A stretch of 64,000 nucleotides of DNA from the NCBI RefSeq assembly GCF_030409755.1, contig NZ_JAUFQE010000002.1, positions 3,038,001-3,102,000 of the forward strand, in the 5' to 3' direction. Below, piece by piece: positions 11,758 to 21,365 of this stretch. The translations under genes and the position numbers were made by a program. The notes beneath the pieces were generated by a model. That model did not search any database and was not told the DNA's origin. It saw only the letters and a list, made by a program, of their open reading frames with translations. Position 1 is the stretch's first letter. Every line of letters begins with the position of its first letter. This DNA is from Vibrio lentus (lineage in GTDB: Bacteria > Pseudomonadota > Gammaproteobacteria > Enterobacterales > Vibrionaceae).

Positions 11758-12726
11758 TTACTTAGTTGTTTGTGTTTGGTTATCTGACGTGTGGTCTGCT
11801 GGATAAACGTAATCTAACCAGCCCCACTTATCTTCAGTAGTGCCATTAAATAAACCAAAGTAAGCTGCTTGAACTTTTTCAGTGATAGGACCGCGTTTGC
11901 CTTCACCTACTGTAATTTTATCTACGCTGCGAACCGGAACGATTTCTGCTGCTGTACCTGTCATGAAGACTTCATCGGCAAGGTATAGCGCTTCACGAGC
12001 AATGTTCTCTTCACGGATTTCATAACCCATATCTTTTGCTAGCGTCATGATCGAGTCACGAGTGATACCTGGCAGAATCGCGCTGGTTGCTGGTGGCGTA
12101 GAGAGAATGCCGTTACGAATAACAAAAATGTTCTCGCCCGCTCCCTCTGAAAGGTAACCATCAACACTTAGGGCAATGCCTTCATCATAACCATGACGAC
12201 GAGCTTCACCGCCCACTAGCAGTGATGATAGGTAGTTACCACCAGCCTTTGCTGAGGTTGGGATAGTATTTGGCGCTGCACGGTTCCAGCTTGAGATCAT
12301 CGCATCTACGCCATTTTCTAGCGCTTCTTCACCAAGGTAAGAACCCCATGGGAAAGCGGCGATGATCAGATCCATTTCTGTGTTTTCAGGAGGGCAAACA
12401 CCTAAACCAACGTTGCCGACAAAGCCGAGAGGGCGTATGTACGCTGACTCTAGCTTATTTTGGCGTAGCGTTTCGCGAGTCGCTTCCATAATCTCTTCCT
12501 CAGTGAAAGGAATTGGGAAGCGGTAGATTTTCGCTGAGTCTTTTAGGCGTCTTGCATGCTCTGGGTGACGGAAGATAACCGGACCCTTTGGCGTGTTGTA
12601 GCAACGAACGCCTTCAAATACAGAAGTACCGTAGTGCATTGCATGAGTCAGGACGTGAACGTTCGCCTCTGCCCAAGGAACCATTTCACCGTTAAACCAA
12701 ATATAGTCTGCTGTTTTAGCTGTCAT
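11758..12726 (-). CDS. ilvE: Branched-chain amino acid aminotransferase
   Basis: Fold-type IV PLP transaminase for the last step of valine, leucine and isoleucine synthesis, using glutamate. It is 322 aa. The PLP lysine is K160 in SAKAGGNYLSS, and the conserved EGAGENIF follows about 35 residues later. The N-terminal HYGTSVFEGVRCY motif, typical of the family, is at about 31-43. It lies between ilvM and ilvD. The tail after about residue 308 (polar, TSDNQTQTTK) is a slight extension relative to E. coli. Confidence 0.97.
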   Translation of the reverse strand: MTAKTADYIWFNGEMVPWAEANVHVLTHAMHYGTSVFEGVRCYNTPKGPVIFRHPEHARRLKDSAKIYRFPIPFTEEEIMEATRETLRQNKLESAYIRPLGFVGNVGLGVCPPENTEMDLIIAAFPWGSYLGEEALENGVDAMISSWNRAAPNTIPTSAKAGGNYLSSLLVGGEARRHGYDEGIALSVDGYLSEGAGENIFVIRNGILSTPPATSAILPGITRDSIMTLAKDMGYEIREENIAREALYLADEVFMTGTAAEIVPVRSVDKITVGEGKRGPITEKVQAAYFGLFNGTTEDKWGWLDYVYPADHTSDNQTQTTK

Positions 12727-12738
12727 GTTTGCGGTTCC

Positions 12739-13023
12739 TTATGCACTTATTTTTTGTTGTAAGTTATTGTTTGGCAATTCATTACGACTGATAGAAATAA
12801 CGTCAACGGTACGTACATCCCACAGCTTTTCGATCTGATTAACTAAGAAAGAAATCGGGCGGTCACTGTCGACAATGATCTCAACGCTCGCGACTTTGCT
12901 TTCGTGGTTTTGGGTGCCAGCCACTTGCTTAACGATGAAGCCACGGTGGCGAATAACACGAAGAACACGTTCTAACAGTACTGGTTTATCATCGGCTTTG
13001 ATGTCTAATAAGTATCTTTTCAT
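12739..13023 (-). CDS. ilvM: Acetolactate synthase II small (regulatory) subunit
   Basis: ACT-domain subunit that activates and stabilises the IlvG catalytic subunit. It is 94 aa from the ATG at 13023. A longer reading to 13059 overlaps ilvG and is not needed. GGAG lies about 10 bases before this ATG, which is one base after the ilvG stop, so it is translationally coupled. The single ACT domain runs from LLDIKADDKPVLLERVLRVI to about residue 78, with a polar tail. E. coli AHAS II, for comparison, is valine-resistant. Confidence 0.93.
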   Translation of the reverse strand: MKRYLLDIKADDKPVLLERVLRVIRHRGFIVKQVAGTQNHESKVASVEIIVDSDRPISFLVNQIEKLWDVRTVDVISISRNELPNNNLQQKISA

Positions 13024-13024
13024 G

Positions 13025-14671
13025 TTATGTGTTCTCCAACATTTCGCTGTTTGAAGCACCTGGCGGTACTAGTGGCCATACGTTTTCTTCTTCGTCGATA
13101 AGGACATGAAGTAGGTAAGCGGTTTTGCTCTCAAGCATCTCTTTCAATGCTGGTTCTACTTCTTCTTTACGCGTGATGGTTTTGCCCGGGATATCGAACG
13201 CTTTTGCCAGCATGACGAAATCTGGGTTGTCATCCAAGATAGTTTCACTGTGTCGACCATCAAAGAACAGAGATTGCCATTGGCGAACCATGCCTAAACG
13301 GGAGTTGTTAAGCAGCACCATCTTCACTGGGATTTGGCGACGCTTCAGCGTACCAAGCTCTTGCACGTTCATCATGAATGAACCGTCGCCTGAGATAAGT
13401 ATAGATTGGTCATCAGGACGGCCAACCGATGCTCCCATAGCTGCAGGTAGGCCAAAGCCCATCGTGCCTAAGCCCGCTGAAGTGATGAAGTTTTGTGGAT
13501 CGCGAGGTTGAATATGCTGAGCTGCCCACATCTGATGTTGGCCAACATCGGTTGAAACCATAGAACTCGCAGGCATCATGTCTGACAGTTGTTTCAACAA
13601 CAAAGGTGCGAAGATAAGGTCGCCTGGGTGGTCGTAGCGCCACTTGAATGAGCTGCGTAGCCCTTCAGAGTGGTGAACCCAAGAAGAGATGTCTTGGCTT
13701 AGTTCCAGTTGAGGCATGATCTTGTTGATGTCACCGCGAATAGGCGCATTGGCCAGACGCAGTTTACTAAACTCTGCCGCATCGATATCGATATGGATAA
13801 CTTTCGCGTGTGGTGCAAAGGTATCGAGCTTACCGGTAACTCGGTCATCAAAACGAGCGCCAACAACAATCAACAGGTCACTTTCTTGAACCACTAGGTT
13901 AGCGGCTTTGGTGCCGTGCATACCCAGCATACCCAAGTAGTGTGGGTCGTCACGTTCAATGGTGCCTAAGCCTTTTAGTGTGCTTACTGCAGGCATTGGA
14001 TTTAGACGTAAAAACTCACGAACTGCATCGGTTGCTTTCGCCAGTTGAACGCCACCACCTACGTATAAAACAGGACGAGTCGCTTGAGACAAGAAGTACT
14101 GAGCTTGTTCAATAGCATCCGTTGTCACAACAGGAATGGCTGGTGGTGTAAATTCAGGAAGAATTTTTACAGGGGACTCTGCTAGCTGAACATCTTTAGC
14201 GATATCGACAATAACCGGACCGGGACGCCCTGCTTTTGCAACGATAAATGCTTCAGCCAGTGTTGGAGCAAGATCTTCAATATCGGTAACGAGGTAACTG
14301 TGTTTAGTACATGACAGAGACATACCAATCACATCCATTTCTTGGAATGCATCGGTACCAATGTGGGAGCTAGCGACTTGACCAGTGATAGCGACGAGTG
14401 GGATGGAGTCCATAAAGGCATCAGCAAGACCTGTGACTAGGTTAGTCGCGCCTGGGCCTGAGGTTGCCATACAAACAGCGACGTCTTGTGTTGCTCGTGC
14501 CATACCGATAGCAGCCATTGCAGCACCTTGCTCATGGCGACACAGGATATGCTCAACCCCGCCGTCATAAAGTGCGTCGTAGATTGGCATGATGGCACCA
14601 CCTGGGTAACCAAATACGGTTTTAATACCCTGCTGTTTTAGTGCGGATACAACTAGTTCTGCGCCTTTCAT
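13025..14671 (-). CDS. ilvG: Acetolactate synthase II large (catalytic) subunit
   Basis: ThDP enzyme that condenses pyruvate with pyruvate or 2-oxobutanoate, the first shared step of valine and isoleucine synthesis. It is 548 aa and intact, unlike the frameshifted ilvG of E. coli K-12. The catalytic glutamate is E47 in RHEQGA. The ThDP/Mg motif starts GDGSFMMN and ends LLNNS (about residues 430-459). It is the first structural gene of the operon, 178 bases downstream of the ilvL stop, with the attenuator in between. Confidence 0.97.
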   Translation of the reverse strand: MKGAELVVSALKQQGIKTVFGYPGGAIMPIYDALYDGGVEHILCRHEQGAAMAAIGMARATQDVAVCMATSGPGATNLVTGLADAFMDSIPLVAITGQVASSHIGTDAFQEMDVIGMSLSCTKHSYLVTDIEDLAPTLAEAFIVAKAGRPGPVIVDIAKDVQLAESPVKILPEFTPPAIPVVTTDAIEQAQYFLSQATRPVLYVGGGVQLAKATDAVREFLRLNPMPAVSTLKGLGTIERDDPHYLGMLGMHGTKAANLVVQESDLLIVVGARFDDRVTGKLDTFAPHAKVIHIDIDAAEFSKLRLANAPIRGDINKIMPQLELSQDISSWVHHSEGLRSSFKWRYDHPGDLIFAPLLLKQLSDMMPASSMVSTDVGQHQMWAAQHIQPRDPQNFITSAGLGTMGFGLPAAMGASVGRPDDQSILISGDGSFMMNVQELGTLKRRQIPVKMVLLNNSRLGMVRQWQSLFFDGRHSETILDDNPDFVMLAKAFDIPGKTITRKEEVEPALKEMLESKTAYLLHVLIDEEENVWPLVPPGASNSEMLENT

Positions 14672-14796
14672 CGGAATTTCCCCGTATTACCTATATTTTG
14701 GTAACTGTTTCCATTGTCTATGCACATCTTGTGCTCCCATTCTTCCTGTAAATCGGCAAAGCCGAAAATGTTTCAAATATAAAAATCGAATCGTTA

Positions 14797-14844
14797 AATT
14801 AGAAAAAACCCCCGGACTTTTCAGTGCGGGGGTTTTTTCTAATT
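14797..14844 (-). terminator. ilv operon attenuator (rho-independent terminator)
   Basis: Long perfect inverted repeat on the minus strand, arms AATTAGAAAAAACCCCCG and its complement, 18 bp, with a 12-base loop. The GGGGG-TTTTTT end on the minus strand makes a classic terminator. It lies 5 bases after the ilvL stop codon and about 125 bases before ilvG, exactly where transcription attenuation acts in ilvGMEDA operons. Confidence 0.93.
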
Positions 14845-14849
14845 CGTGG

Positions 14850-14939
14850 TTACTTTTTTCCCACTCGCCCCCGCGTAGTCTCAATAATGACTACGATAAT
14901 CAGGTTAATCAGTGCGTAAATGCGAGCGTTAAACATCAT
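14850..14939 (-). CDS. ilvL: ilvGMEDA leader peptide
   Basis: A 29-codon ORF read on the minus strand. It starts ATG-ATG and contains the run LINLIIVVII (residues 10-19), nine of ten residues being Ile, Leu or Val, then a charged tail ending GRVGKK. The stop TAA lies 5 bases before the attenuator stem. By homology with E. coli IlvL, ribosome stalling at these codons when charged branched-chain tRNAs are scarce would prevent the terminator from forming. The sequence is not close to E. coli IlvL, but position and codon content are decisive. SD is weak (GAGAAAACTC). The second ATG at 14936 could also be the start. Confidence 0.9.
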   Translation of the reverse strand: MMFNARIYALINLIIVVIIETTRGRVGKK

Positions 14940-14990
14940 AAAATTCGAGTTTTCTCGTTTATTGTCTTAAGTAATTGTCTACATCTCTAG

Positions 14991-15019
14991 TGTTATCACA
15001 CAAATCTGCCGCATGACAA
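14991..15019 (-). promoter_or_regulatory. Possible ilvL promoter
   Basis: On the minus strand TTGTCA (15019-15014) and ATAACA (14996-14991) are 17 bases apart and about 50 bases upstream of ilvL. The -10 match is poor, so this is a candidate only. Confidence 0.35.
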
Positions 15020-15142
15020 GGAAAATGTCATTCTTTTTTCACATTAAAACACCATTCCACCACGCTATATAACAACCTTATCGCTTTGGTGAGCAGTGAA
15101 TATCCAGAGTGAATACTTTTAAATCAAAGACAAAGGAAAGTT

Positions 15143-16666
15143 ATGGGACTCGCGATAATTCATAGCCGAGCTAGTGTGGGTGTAGAGGCGCCAGAAGTGA
15201 CCGTTGAAGTGCATATAAGCAACGGAATGCCCGGTTTTACGCTAGTGGGTTTACCTGAGACTACGGTTAAAGAATCGAAAGACCGAGTGAGGAGTGCCAT
15301 CATTAATTCTCGCTTTGAATTCCCATCGAAAAGAATCACCGTCAATCTTGCTCCTGCCGATTTACCCAAAGAAGGAGGGCGTTTTGACTTACCAATTGCT
15401 CTGGGTATTTTGGTGGCGTCCGATCAACTACCCACATCAAAAATAGCCCAACATGAGTTTATTGGTGAGTTGGCGTTATCGGGAGAATTACGCTCAGTCA
15501 AAGGAGTTCTACCAGCCACATTAGCGGCGGATAGTGTTGAGCGATGCTTGGTGGTACCGCATCACAATGGCGATCAGGCAGCCCTAGTTGGTAAGGGGGT
15601 ACATAAGTCAGCGCAAACGTTGTTGGAGGTTTGTGCGGATATGTGTGGTCAGGCTCAGCTTGGGTTATACCGGACAGAGCAACATCAGGTCGATGTTATC
15701 GAACATCGTGATTTGCAGGACATCATTGGTCAACAGCAAGGCAAGCGAGCATTGGAGATCGCTGCTGCTGGCAACCACAACTTACTTTTTCTTGGCCCAC
15801 CCGGAACCGGCAAGACTATGTTGGCGTCTCGATTGCGCGACTTACTGCCTGAAATGAGTGATGACGAGGCGATGGAAACTGCATCGGTGGCCTCGTTAAC
15901 GCAGCAAGAGATCAATCAATACAACTGGAAGCAAAGGCCTTTTCGATCTCCTCATCATTCCAGTTCGATGGCGGCATTGGTCGGTGGTGGTTCCGTACCT
16001 CGCCCCGGAGAGATCTCTTTGGCGCATAACGGATTATTGTTTCTCGATGAGATGCCTGAGTTTGAGCGCAAGGTGCTCGATTCACTGCGAGAGCCGTTGG
16101 AATCAGGTGAGATCATTATTTCACGCGTGGCAGGCAAGACACGTTTTCCTGCACGCTTTCAGTTGGTCGGAGCCTTGAACCCAAGCCCGACTGGTTATTA
16201 CGAAGGCAATCAAGCACGCGCTAATCCGCAGATCATATTGCGCTATCTCAATCGATTATCGGGGCCATTACTGGATAGGTTCGATATGTCATTGGAGATC
16301 CCACTATTGCCCAAAGGGATGTTGGCTGAAGGTGGCGATCGTGGTGAAACGACTCAAGTGGTAAAACAACGGGTCAAACAAGCGCGCCAGTTGATGCTGT
16401 CTAGGAACCATAAATCGAATGCGCTGTTAGGCAGCCGAGAAATTGAAAAGTATTGCCCATTACGACGCGAGGATGCGGAGTTTTTAGAAACGGCGCTGCA
16501 TCGATTGGGTTTATCGATTCGTGCTTATCATCGAATCATCAAGGTTGCGCGAACTATTGCGGACCTAGAGGGTAGTGAGCAGATTGAAAAGAAGCATTTA
16601 TCAGAGGCGCTTGGCTATCGAGCGATGGATCGACTCTTGAAACAACTCTCGGCTCAAGCGGTATAA
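15143..16666 (+). CDS. comM: ComM, AAA+ helicase of the Mg-chelatase-like (YifB) family
   Basis: Hexameric ATPase shown in Vibrio to drive bidirectional branch migration of the D-loop during natural transformation. It is 507 aa. The N-terminal ChlI-like domain (1-125) is followed by the AAA+ core with Walker A GPPGTGKT (about 217-224) and Walker B LLFLDEM (about 298-304), and a C-terminal lid domain. AAAGGAAAG precedes the ATG. It is divergent from ilvL, the same neighbourhood as yifB in E. coli. The copy looks intact, in contrast to dprA further on. Confidence 0.93.
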   Translation: MGLAIIHSRASVGVEAPEVTVEVHISNGMPGFTLVGLPETTVKESKDRVRSAIINSRFEFPSKRITVNLAPADLPKEGGRFDLPIALGILVASDQLPTSKIAQHEFIGELALSGELRSVKGVLPATLAADSVERCLVVPHHNGDQAALVGKGVHKSAQTLLEVCADMCGQAQLGLYRTEQHQVDVIEHRDLQDIIGQQQGKRALEIAAAGNHNLLFLGPPGTGKTMLASRLRDLLPEMSDDEAMETASVASLTQQEINQYNWKQRPFRSPHHSSSMAALVGGGSVPRPGEISLAHNGLLFLDEMPEFERKVLDSLREPLESGEIIISRVAGKTRFPARFQLVGALNPSPTGYYEGNQARANPQIILRYLNRLSGPLLDRFDMSLEIPLLPKGMLAEGGDRGETTQVVKQRVKQARQLMLSRNHKSNALLGSREIEKYCPLRREDAEFLETALHRLGLSIRAYHRIIKVARTIADLEGSEQIEKKHLSEALGYRAMDRLLKQLSAQAV

Positions 16667-16672
16667 AAACAA

Positions 16673-16699
16673 GAAAGCCTGCTTTTTACGCAGGCTTTC
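16673..16699. terminator. Hairpin between comM and the DUF2860 gene
   Basis: Stem GAAAGCCTGC / GCAGGCTTTC with loop TTTTTAC. The T tract after it is poor on both strands, so it may be a weak terminator for the two converging genes. Confidence 0.6.
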
Positions 16700-16741
16700 G
16701 TTGTTAGTCATTGGTTGCTAAGAGCTAGAGGCTACCAGTGA

Positions 16742-17695
16742 TTAGAACTTGTAGTTCAAGCCAACTGAGACGATGTATTGTGATTCATCGTAGAAGGTAA
16801 TGTTCGAGTCGCTGGTGCCGTAGCCCGCAAGCGAAACAAACGACCAGTTTTCCCAGTCCATGAATTGATCATATTCATACGCGGCAAATAGGTTGATGTT
16901 GTCGTCGCTGCGCTTCTTGTCGTAGATAGGGTTGCTTGCATCGTAAGAGCGTTGGTTATAGCCCGCTGTTAGTGCGTATTGGTGACGACCCATACCGCCG
17001 AATAAGCTGACTTCACCACCGAACTGTTCATAAGAAGCAGCTTTGCCATCCGCAGAACTTGATTGGTAAATCAATGATGGCACTAACATCATGGTACGAC
17101 TGATCGGCTGACGATACTGACCTTTCAGGTAGAAAGTTTCTGCATCACGTTGGAGTTCTTCTCTAACTAAATCATCTTCTACATCTTTGGTGGCGTAGGC
17201 CATGTCTAGAGAAAAAGCTGAACCCGCAATGCTGCTTAATTTCAAACGAAACGCATTACCCGTTTCGTCTGTTTTACTTCGAGCTGTACCAACCTCGTAT
17301 GGGTTTGCCCAAGTCTCACCAGACATGATGGTTGGCAGAAGTGAAGCGTCGATGGTCATGCCTGACTCTAGTTGGTATTTATAACCCAATTCAAGTACCA
17401 CAGTACCCGTTGCTACGTCATCTCGCGCTGTACCTGTGTAAACCTGGTGGTTTAGTTTTTCACCGAAGGTGTAAGCAACGCTGCCTAAAGGTGCAACAAG
17501 GAATGAGCTTTCCGAAGAAGCCTTCTGTTCGTTAGATGAAATAGTGCTGTCAGCATCGGTATTAAAATTTGAGGTTGAAGAAGTAAAACCGGTGTTGATA
17601 GATATTTCACCACTAAAACCTGCTTCATCAGCAAGCTTGGCAAAAGCGGGTGCTGTGGCAACGCTCAGTGCTAATAACGTATATTTAATTTTCAT
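16742..17695 (-). CDS. DUF2860-family outer-membrane-type protein
   Basis: Exported protein of 317 aa of unknown function. It has a Sec signal peptide (about residues 1-19, ending PAFA). After a Ser/Thr/Asn-rich segment (about 30-60) come alternating amphipathic strands with many aromatic residues (YKYQL, YALTAGYNQRSY), ending in an aromatic residue (GLNYKF), which is the C-terminal signature of an outer membrane beta barrel. It resembles the DUF2860 proteins common in Vibrio. It stands alone between comM and dsbA. No substrate can be inferred. Confidence 0.75.
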   Translation of the reverse strand: MKIKYTLLALSVATAPAFAKLADEAGFSGEISINTGFTSSTSNFNTDADSTISSNEQKASSESSFLVAPLGSVAYTFGEKLNHQVYTGTARDDVATGTVVLELGYKYQLESGMTIDASLLPTIMSGETWANPYEVGTARSKTDETGNAFRLKLSSIAGSAFSLDMAYATKDVEDDLVREELQRDAETFYLKGQYRQPISRTMMLVPSLIYQSSSADGKAASYEQFGGEVSLFGGMGRHQYALTAGYNQRSYDASNPIYDKKRSDDNINLFAAYEYDQFMDWENWSFVSLAGYGTSDSNITFYDESQYIVSVGLNYKF

Positions 17696-17885
17696 TCAGA
17701 GGCTCCTTGCCCCAGTGAGTGGTAGCAACAAATAGCTGTTAATAAAAAGTTATAGAAAACAGCATAATCTAAAGGTTCACTTTATCGCGCACCTTATAAA
17801 GGTTTATTAGATAAATGGGAAGTAGAACCGTATCGCGGCCTAAAAATTATGTGTTTGCTGAAGATGATTAAAAAGCGTCAGGCAC

Positions 17886-17907
17886 AAAAAAGGAAGCCGA
17901 AGCTCCC
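17886..17907 (-). terminator. dsbA terminator
   Basis: On the minus strand GGGAGC-TTCG-GCTTCC (one mismatch) followed by TTTTTT, 25-46 bases after the dsbA stop. Confidence 0.8.
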
Positions 17908-17931
17908 TTAATATGGTTTTTTGATTGTTTT

Positions 17932-18531
17932 TTACTTCTTCAGTAAGAAGTTAACCAATTCAAAATATTCGTCTAGGCTGTTGATGCCTTGTGCTTCTAC
18001 CAAGTAACGGTTATTCACTACTACTGCTGGTACGCCAGAAAGGCCGCTGTCTTTGAATGCTTTGTCGAAACGACGAACCATAGAATCTACTGCAAAGCCG
18101 TTGTATGCCGCATCGAATTTCTTAGCATCAACGCCTTCATCTAGGAAGATTTGACGCAGTTCTGCTTCATCGCGTGGTGGCTTGTTCATGTTGTGAATGC
18201 GGTTAAACATCACTGGCACCATTTTGTCTTCCACTTTAAGCGCAATCATTGTCGCGTAAGCTTTGCTCATTGGCAGACCCATGTTGCCGCCCATGAATGA
18301 AACATGGTTCTTCTGTAGCTTCGCGTCAGCTGGTAGCTGTTGTTTTAGCTGCTGGATGATAGGCTCAAAGCTATTACAGTGTGGGCAGTAGAAAGAGAAA
18401 AACTCTGTCACCATTGGTTTTTTTGATGCTTCTAGATCGAGAACTTTGTAGTGTTCACCTTCGTTAAATTTCGCAGCGTGAGCTGAAAGGCTCAACATGA
18501 TCAATGAGAAAAATGCGAATAGCTTTTTCAT
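17932..18531 (-). CDS. dsbA: Thiol:disulfide interchange protein DsbA
   Basis: Periplasmic oxidase that introduces disulfides into exported proteins, re-oxidised by DsbB. It is 199 aa with a signal peptide (residues 1-19, AHA-A). The thioredoxin-fold active site is CPHC at residues 49-52. The cis-proline loop reads [10 protein letters not shown]. It lies just downstream of srkA, the same srkA-dsbA order as in E. coli, so it is probably partly co-transcribed. In Vibrio it is needed for toxin and pilus folding. Confidence 0.96.
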   Translation of the reverse strand: MKKLFAFFSLIMLSLSAHAAKFNEGEHYKVLDLEASKKPMVTEFFSFYCPHCNSFEPIIQQLKQQLPADAKLQKNHVSFMGGNMGLPMSKAYATMIALKVEDKMVPVMFNRIHNMNKPPRDEAELRQIFLDEGVDAKKFDAAYNGFAVDSMVRRFDKAFKDSGLSGVPAVVVNNRYLVEAQGINSLDEYFELVNFLLKK

Positions 18532-18586
18532 TTATCCAATCTCCATTATGTTTGAATTTTTATCTAGTTGTATGTTGCGATTGCGT

Positions 18587-19573
18587 TTACCACTGAGGCA
18601 TTAACGAAAGTGGTGGCTCTTGCAGGGTAGCAATTTGCTCTTTACAAGCAAGTACTTGTTGCTCCCAATATTTCGGGTCATTAAACCATGGGAAAGCCAA
18701 AGGAAACGCTGGATCGTGCCATCGCTTCGCCAACCATGCCATGTAATGCACCATACGTAGACCGCGTAGTGGCTCGATAAGTTTCAGTTGCGAGGGATTA
18801 AAATCACAAAACTCTTGATAGCTCTCTAGCAGAATATCCAGTTGCATCAGCTTATCTTGGCGCTCACCGTTAAGCAGCATCCACAGGTCTTGAACCGCAG
18901 GGCCATTACGCGCGTCATCGAGATCGACGAACATTGGTCCGTCGCGCCATAGGATATTACCCGGGTGGCAGTCGCCATGTAGGCGGATATTCTCAGTATT
19001 GCTCGGCCATTGGTTCTCTAACTCTTTAATTAGGAGGTCGACGTCATTGAAGAACGCGTTTTCTAGATGCGTTGGGATAAACTGAGAGTTTTCTAATATC
19101 TTGCGTGGCTGATAAAGGTATTCATCTAAGCTGATGGTCGGGCGATGTTGGAATGTTCTTCCTGCACTCGCCTTATGAATTCGACCAAGGAAACGACCTA
19201 CACCTTCCAATTGGTCTAGGTTATCCACTTCATACTGTCGGCCACCGACACTTTCAAACAGTGCAAACAGGTAGCCTTGGTATTCGTGCAAGGTCGCACC
19301 ATTGATACGCATTGGCGGAGCGATTGGCATTTCTTGTTCGATCAGTTCTAACGCGAAGTCGTGTTCTTCTTGGATCTGTGCTTTGTTCCAACGTTGCGGG
19401 CGATAAAACTTAACAACGTAGCGTTTGCGATCTTCATCGGTGAATTGGTAGACCCGATTTTCGTAACTGTTAAGAGCGAGAAGCCCGGATTCAGCGCGAA
19501 CCCCAATGCTCTCCAGTGCGTACCACATGAAGTCAGGGGTTAGGTTATCAAAGTTAAAGGCTTGCATCGTCAT
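18587..19573 (-). CDS. srkA: Stress response kinase A (YihE/SrkA)
   Basis: Serine/threonine kinase of the APH/choline-kinase fold that protects stressed cells in E. coli. The catalytic loop LHGDCHPGNILW and metal-binding FVDLDDARNGP are clear. From ATG 19573 (MTMQAF) it is 328 aa, the E. coli length. Earlier in-frame ATGs exist at 19591 and 19609, but these lie inside a terminator-like hairpin that seems to end ccoG. The 19573 start has no SD, while the 19591 ATG has AAGG at a good distance, so the true start is open. It is followed by dsbA. Confidence 0.9.
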   Translation of the reverse strand: MTMQAFNFDNLTPDFMWYALESIGVRAESGLLALNSYENRVYQFTDEDRKRYVVKFYRPQRWNKAQIQEEHDFALELIEQEMPIAPPMRINGATLHEYQGYLFALFESVGGRQYEVDNLDQLEGVGRFLGRIHKASAGRTFQHRPTISLDEYLYQPRKILENSQFIPTHLENAFFNDVDLLIKELENQWPSNTENIRLHGDCHPGNILWRDGPMFVDLDDARNGPAVQDLWMLLNGERQDKLMQLDILLESYQEFCDFNPSQLKLIEPLRGLRMVHYMAWLAKRWHDPAFPLAFPWFNDPKYWEQQVLACKEQIATLQEPPLSLMPQW

Positions 19574-19578
19574 ATAAT

Positions 19579-19605
19579 AAAAAAGGCTCATTACTGAGCC
19601 TTTTT
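19579..19605 (-). terminator. ccoG terminator overlapping the srkA start region
   Basis: Minus strand stem AAAAAGGCTCA / TGAGCCTTTTT with a four-base loop and T run, 43 bases after the ccoG stop. Possible upstream start codons of srkA lie inside it. Confidence 0.85.
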
Positions 19606-19647
19606 CCATTTATTTGGGTGTTATACCCACCATTAAGGTGATTGGTA

Positions 19648-21066
19648 TCAGAGCTTCTTGATAAAGCGGCTTTCGACTTCCATCGTAAACTCTTCATTAT
19701 CCGAGAGTATAAACTGAATTGTCGAAACTGGTGAGCTCAGTTTTTCTGGATCGACTCCCAAACTGATAGGAAGGTTTAAAACCTCACCTGGCTCTACGGT
19801 AATGGTTTGTTTACCGTACCAGATAGAATCGGGTAGCCCGCTGACATCAAGCTTGTACTCTTGTTCTTGCTGAGTTTTGTTGATGACTTTCAAGTTGTAA
19901 GTATTTTCGACAAGTCCTTGGCTATTGATTTTAAATAGTTGGTTTCTATCGCGCAGAACGCTTAAACCTGCAGGATCTACACTCGCGATTTGTGCGAAAA
20001 ATAGCCCCAACATAACGATCAGTATTACGCCATAGCCCAAGAGCTTAGGACGCATGACCTTGGTTGAGTGCCCTTCAAGCCTATGCTCTGTGGTGTAGTT
20101 GATCAGACCTTTCTCATAACCCATACGTTCCATGGTGTTGTCACAGGCATCAATACACGCGCCACAGTTAATACACTCGTATTGTAGGCCGTCACGAATA
20201 TCAATCCCCGTTGGGCACACTTGCACGCATAAATTACAGTCAATACAGTCGCCCAAGCCGAGTTGTTTGTGGTCGACTTTACGTGAACGAGGGCCACGGC
20301 TTTCACCTCGTTCAGTGTCATAGCCCACAATAAAGGTATCTTTGTCGAACATAGCCGATTGGAAACGCGCATACGGACACATGTGCAGACAAACAATCGA
20401 GCGCATCCAACCTGCATTGGCATAAGTACAACCTGCGAAGAACAGTACCCAAAACACAGGCCAAAAAGTGGAATTAAAGGTAAAGAAGCCAACCACTAAC
20501 TCTTTGATTGGAATGAAGTAGCCAACGAAGGTGAGACCGGTTGCGATAGCAATAGCCCACCATGCGATGTGTTTGAGTGTCTTTCTGATCGCCAAATTGG
20601 CGGTGAGTTTGTTTGAATCTTGCTTCTTACGCTTGTTTGCCGCGCCTTCCAGTTTCTCTTCGAACCAGATGTACATGAAGGTCCAGACGGTTTGCGGGCA
20701 CAAATAGCCACACCAGACACGTCCTAAGAAGGTGGTTATGAAGAACAAGCCAAACGCCGCAATCATAAAGAGGATGGCGAGTAGCGTCAGATCTTGTGGG
20801 TATAGGGTTGTACCAAAGAAGTTGAACTGTTGGCTGCCGATATCGAGCAAGATCGCTTGTCGCTCACCAAATGGGATCCATGGGATAAGCGCAAAAAGTA
20901 AAAGTAAGAACCAACCGCCATAACGGCGCAGTTGTTGGAATTTACCTTTGCTTTCTCGAACATAGATTCGGTTACTTGGGTTAAATCGATCTCCATTACC
21001 TTTATGTGTCTTGGGATTAAAGGTTTTAGGAGTCACATCTTTGATATCGATTTTATCCTGACTCAT
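19648..21066 (-). CDS. ccoG: Cytochrome c oxidase accessory protein CcoG (RdxA/FixG)
   Basis: Membrane ferredoxin-like protein involved in copper delivery to, or maturation of, cbb3 oxidase. It is 472 aa. About five hydrophobic segments are seen, including WFLLLLFALIPWIPF near residue 52. Two 4Fe-4S cysteine sets follow (CIDCNLCVQVCP and CINCGACIDACD, near residues 262-300). The C-terminal part is an Ig-like periplasmic domain. The cco structural genes are not in the window. It lies between yihD and srkA, interrupting the E. coli order yihD-srkA. Confidence 0.93.
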   Translation of the reverse strand: MSQDKIDIKDVTPKTFNPKTHKGNGDRFNPSNRIYVRESKGKFQQLRRYGGWFLLLLFALIPWIPFGERQAILLDIGSQQFNFFGTTLYPQDLTLLAILFMIAAFGLFFITTFLGRVWCGYLCPQTVWTFMYIWFEEKLEGAANKRKKQDSNKLTANLAIRKTLKHIAWWAIAIATGLTFVGYFIPIKELVVGFFTFNSTFWPVFWVLFFAGCTYANAGWMRSIVCLHMCPYARFQSAMFDKDTFIVGYDTERGESRGPRSRKVDHKQLGLGDCIDCNLCVQVCPTGIDIRDGLQYECINCGACIDACDNTMERMGYEKGLINYTTEHRLEGHSTKVMRPKLLGYGVILIVMLGLFFAQIASVDPAGLSVLRDRNQLFKINSQGLVENTYNLKVINKTQQEQEYKLDVSGLPDSIWYGKQTITVEPGEVLNLPISLGVDPEKLSSPVSTIQFILSDNEEFTMEVESRFIKKL

Positions 21067-21311
21067 GGACTATCCTTTTGGTGGCTATACCCTCTGCGAG
21101 AGTATTGACGACATTGCTTTAAAATATGGTGTTAGAGAACCTAAGCTTCGAGTTTGGTGCATGGGCTGACTTAACACTGACTCTTATTATTTTAGAAGAT
21201 TCTTATGGGTGGCGATTATAGCGGCAATCTTGTTGTCATTTCTTTAACGCTATCAACCTTTAACAACAAAAGTGGTAACAGTTGTGACGAAAAAATAGCG
21301 AACAGAAACAA

Positions 21312-21337
21312 AATAAGCGACCGAGTGGTCGCTTATT
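21312..21337 (-). terminator. yihD terminator
   Basis: Stem AATAAGCGACC / GGTCGCTTATT, loop of four bases, with TTTTG after it on the minus strand. It lies about 30 bases after the yihD stop. The rest of 21067-21311 shows no gene. Confidence 0.8.
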
Positions 21338-21365
21338 GAAAGTTTGGGTGATCGTTTTAAGCCGG

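Noticed and set aside
14687..14884. 65-codon ORF upstream of ilvG on minus
   Set aside because: It runs through the attenuator in a different frame from ilvL and has no SD or family similarity; the real leader is 14850-14939.
21243..21256. FNR-like site before ccoG (TTGATAGCGTTAAA on minus)
   Set aside because: The second half-site matches the consensus at only three of five bases.
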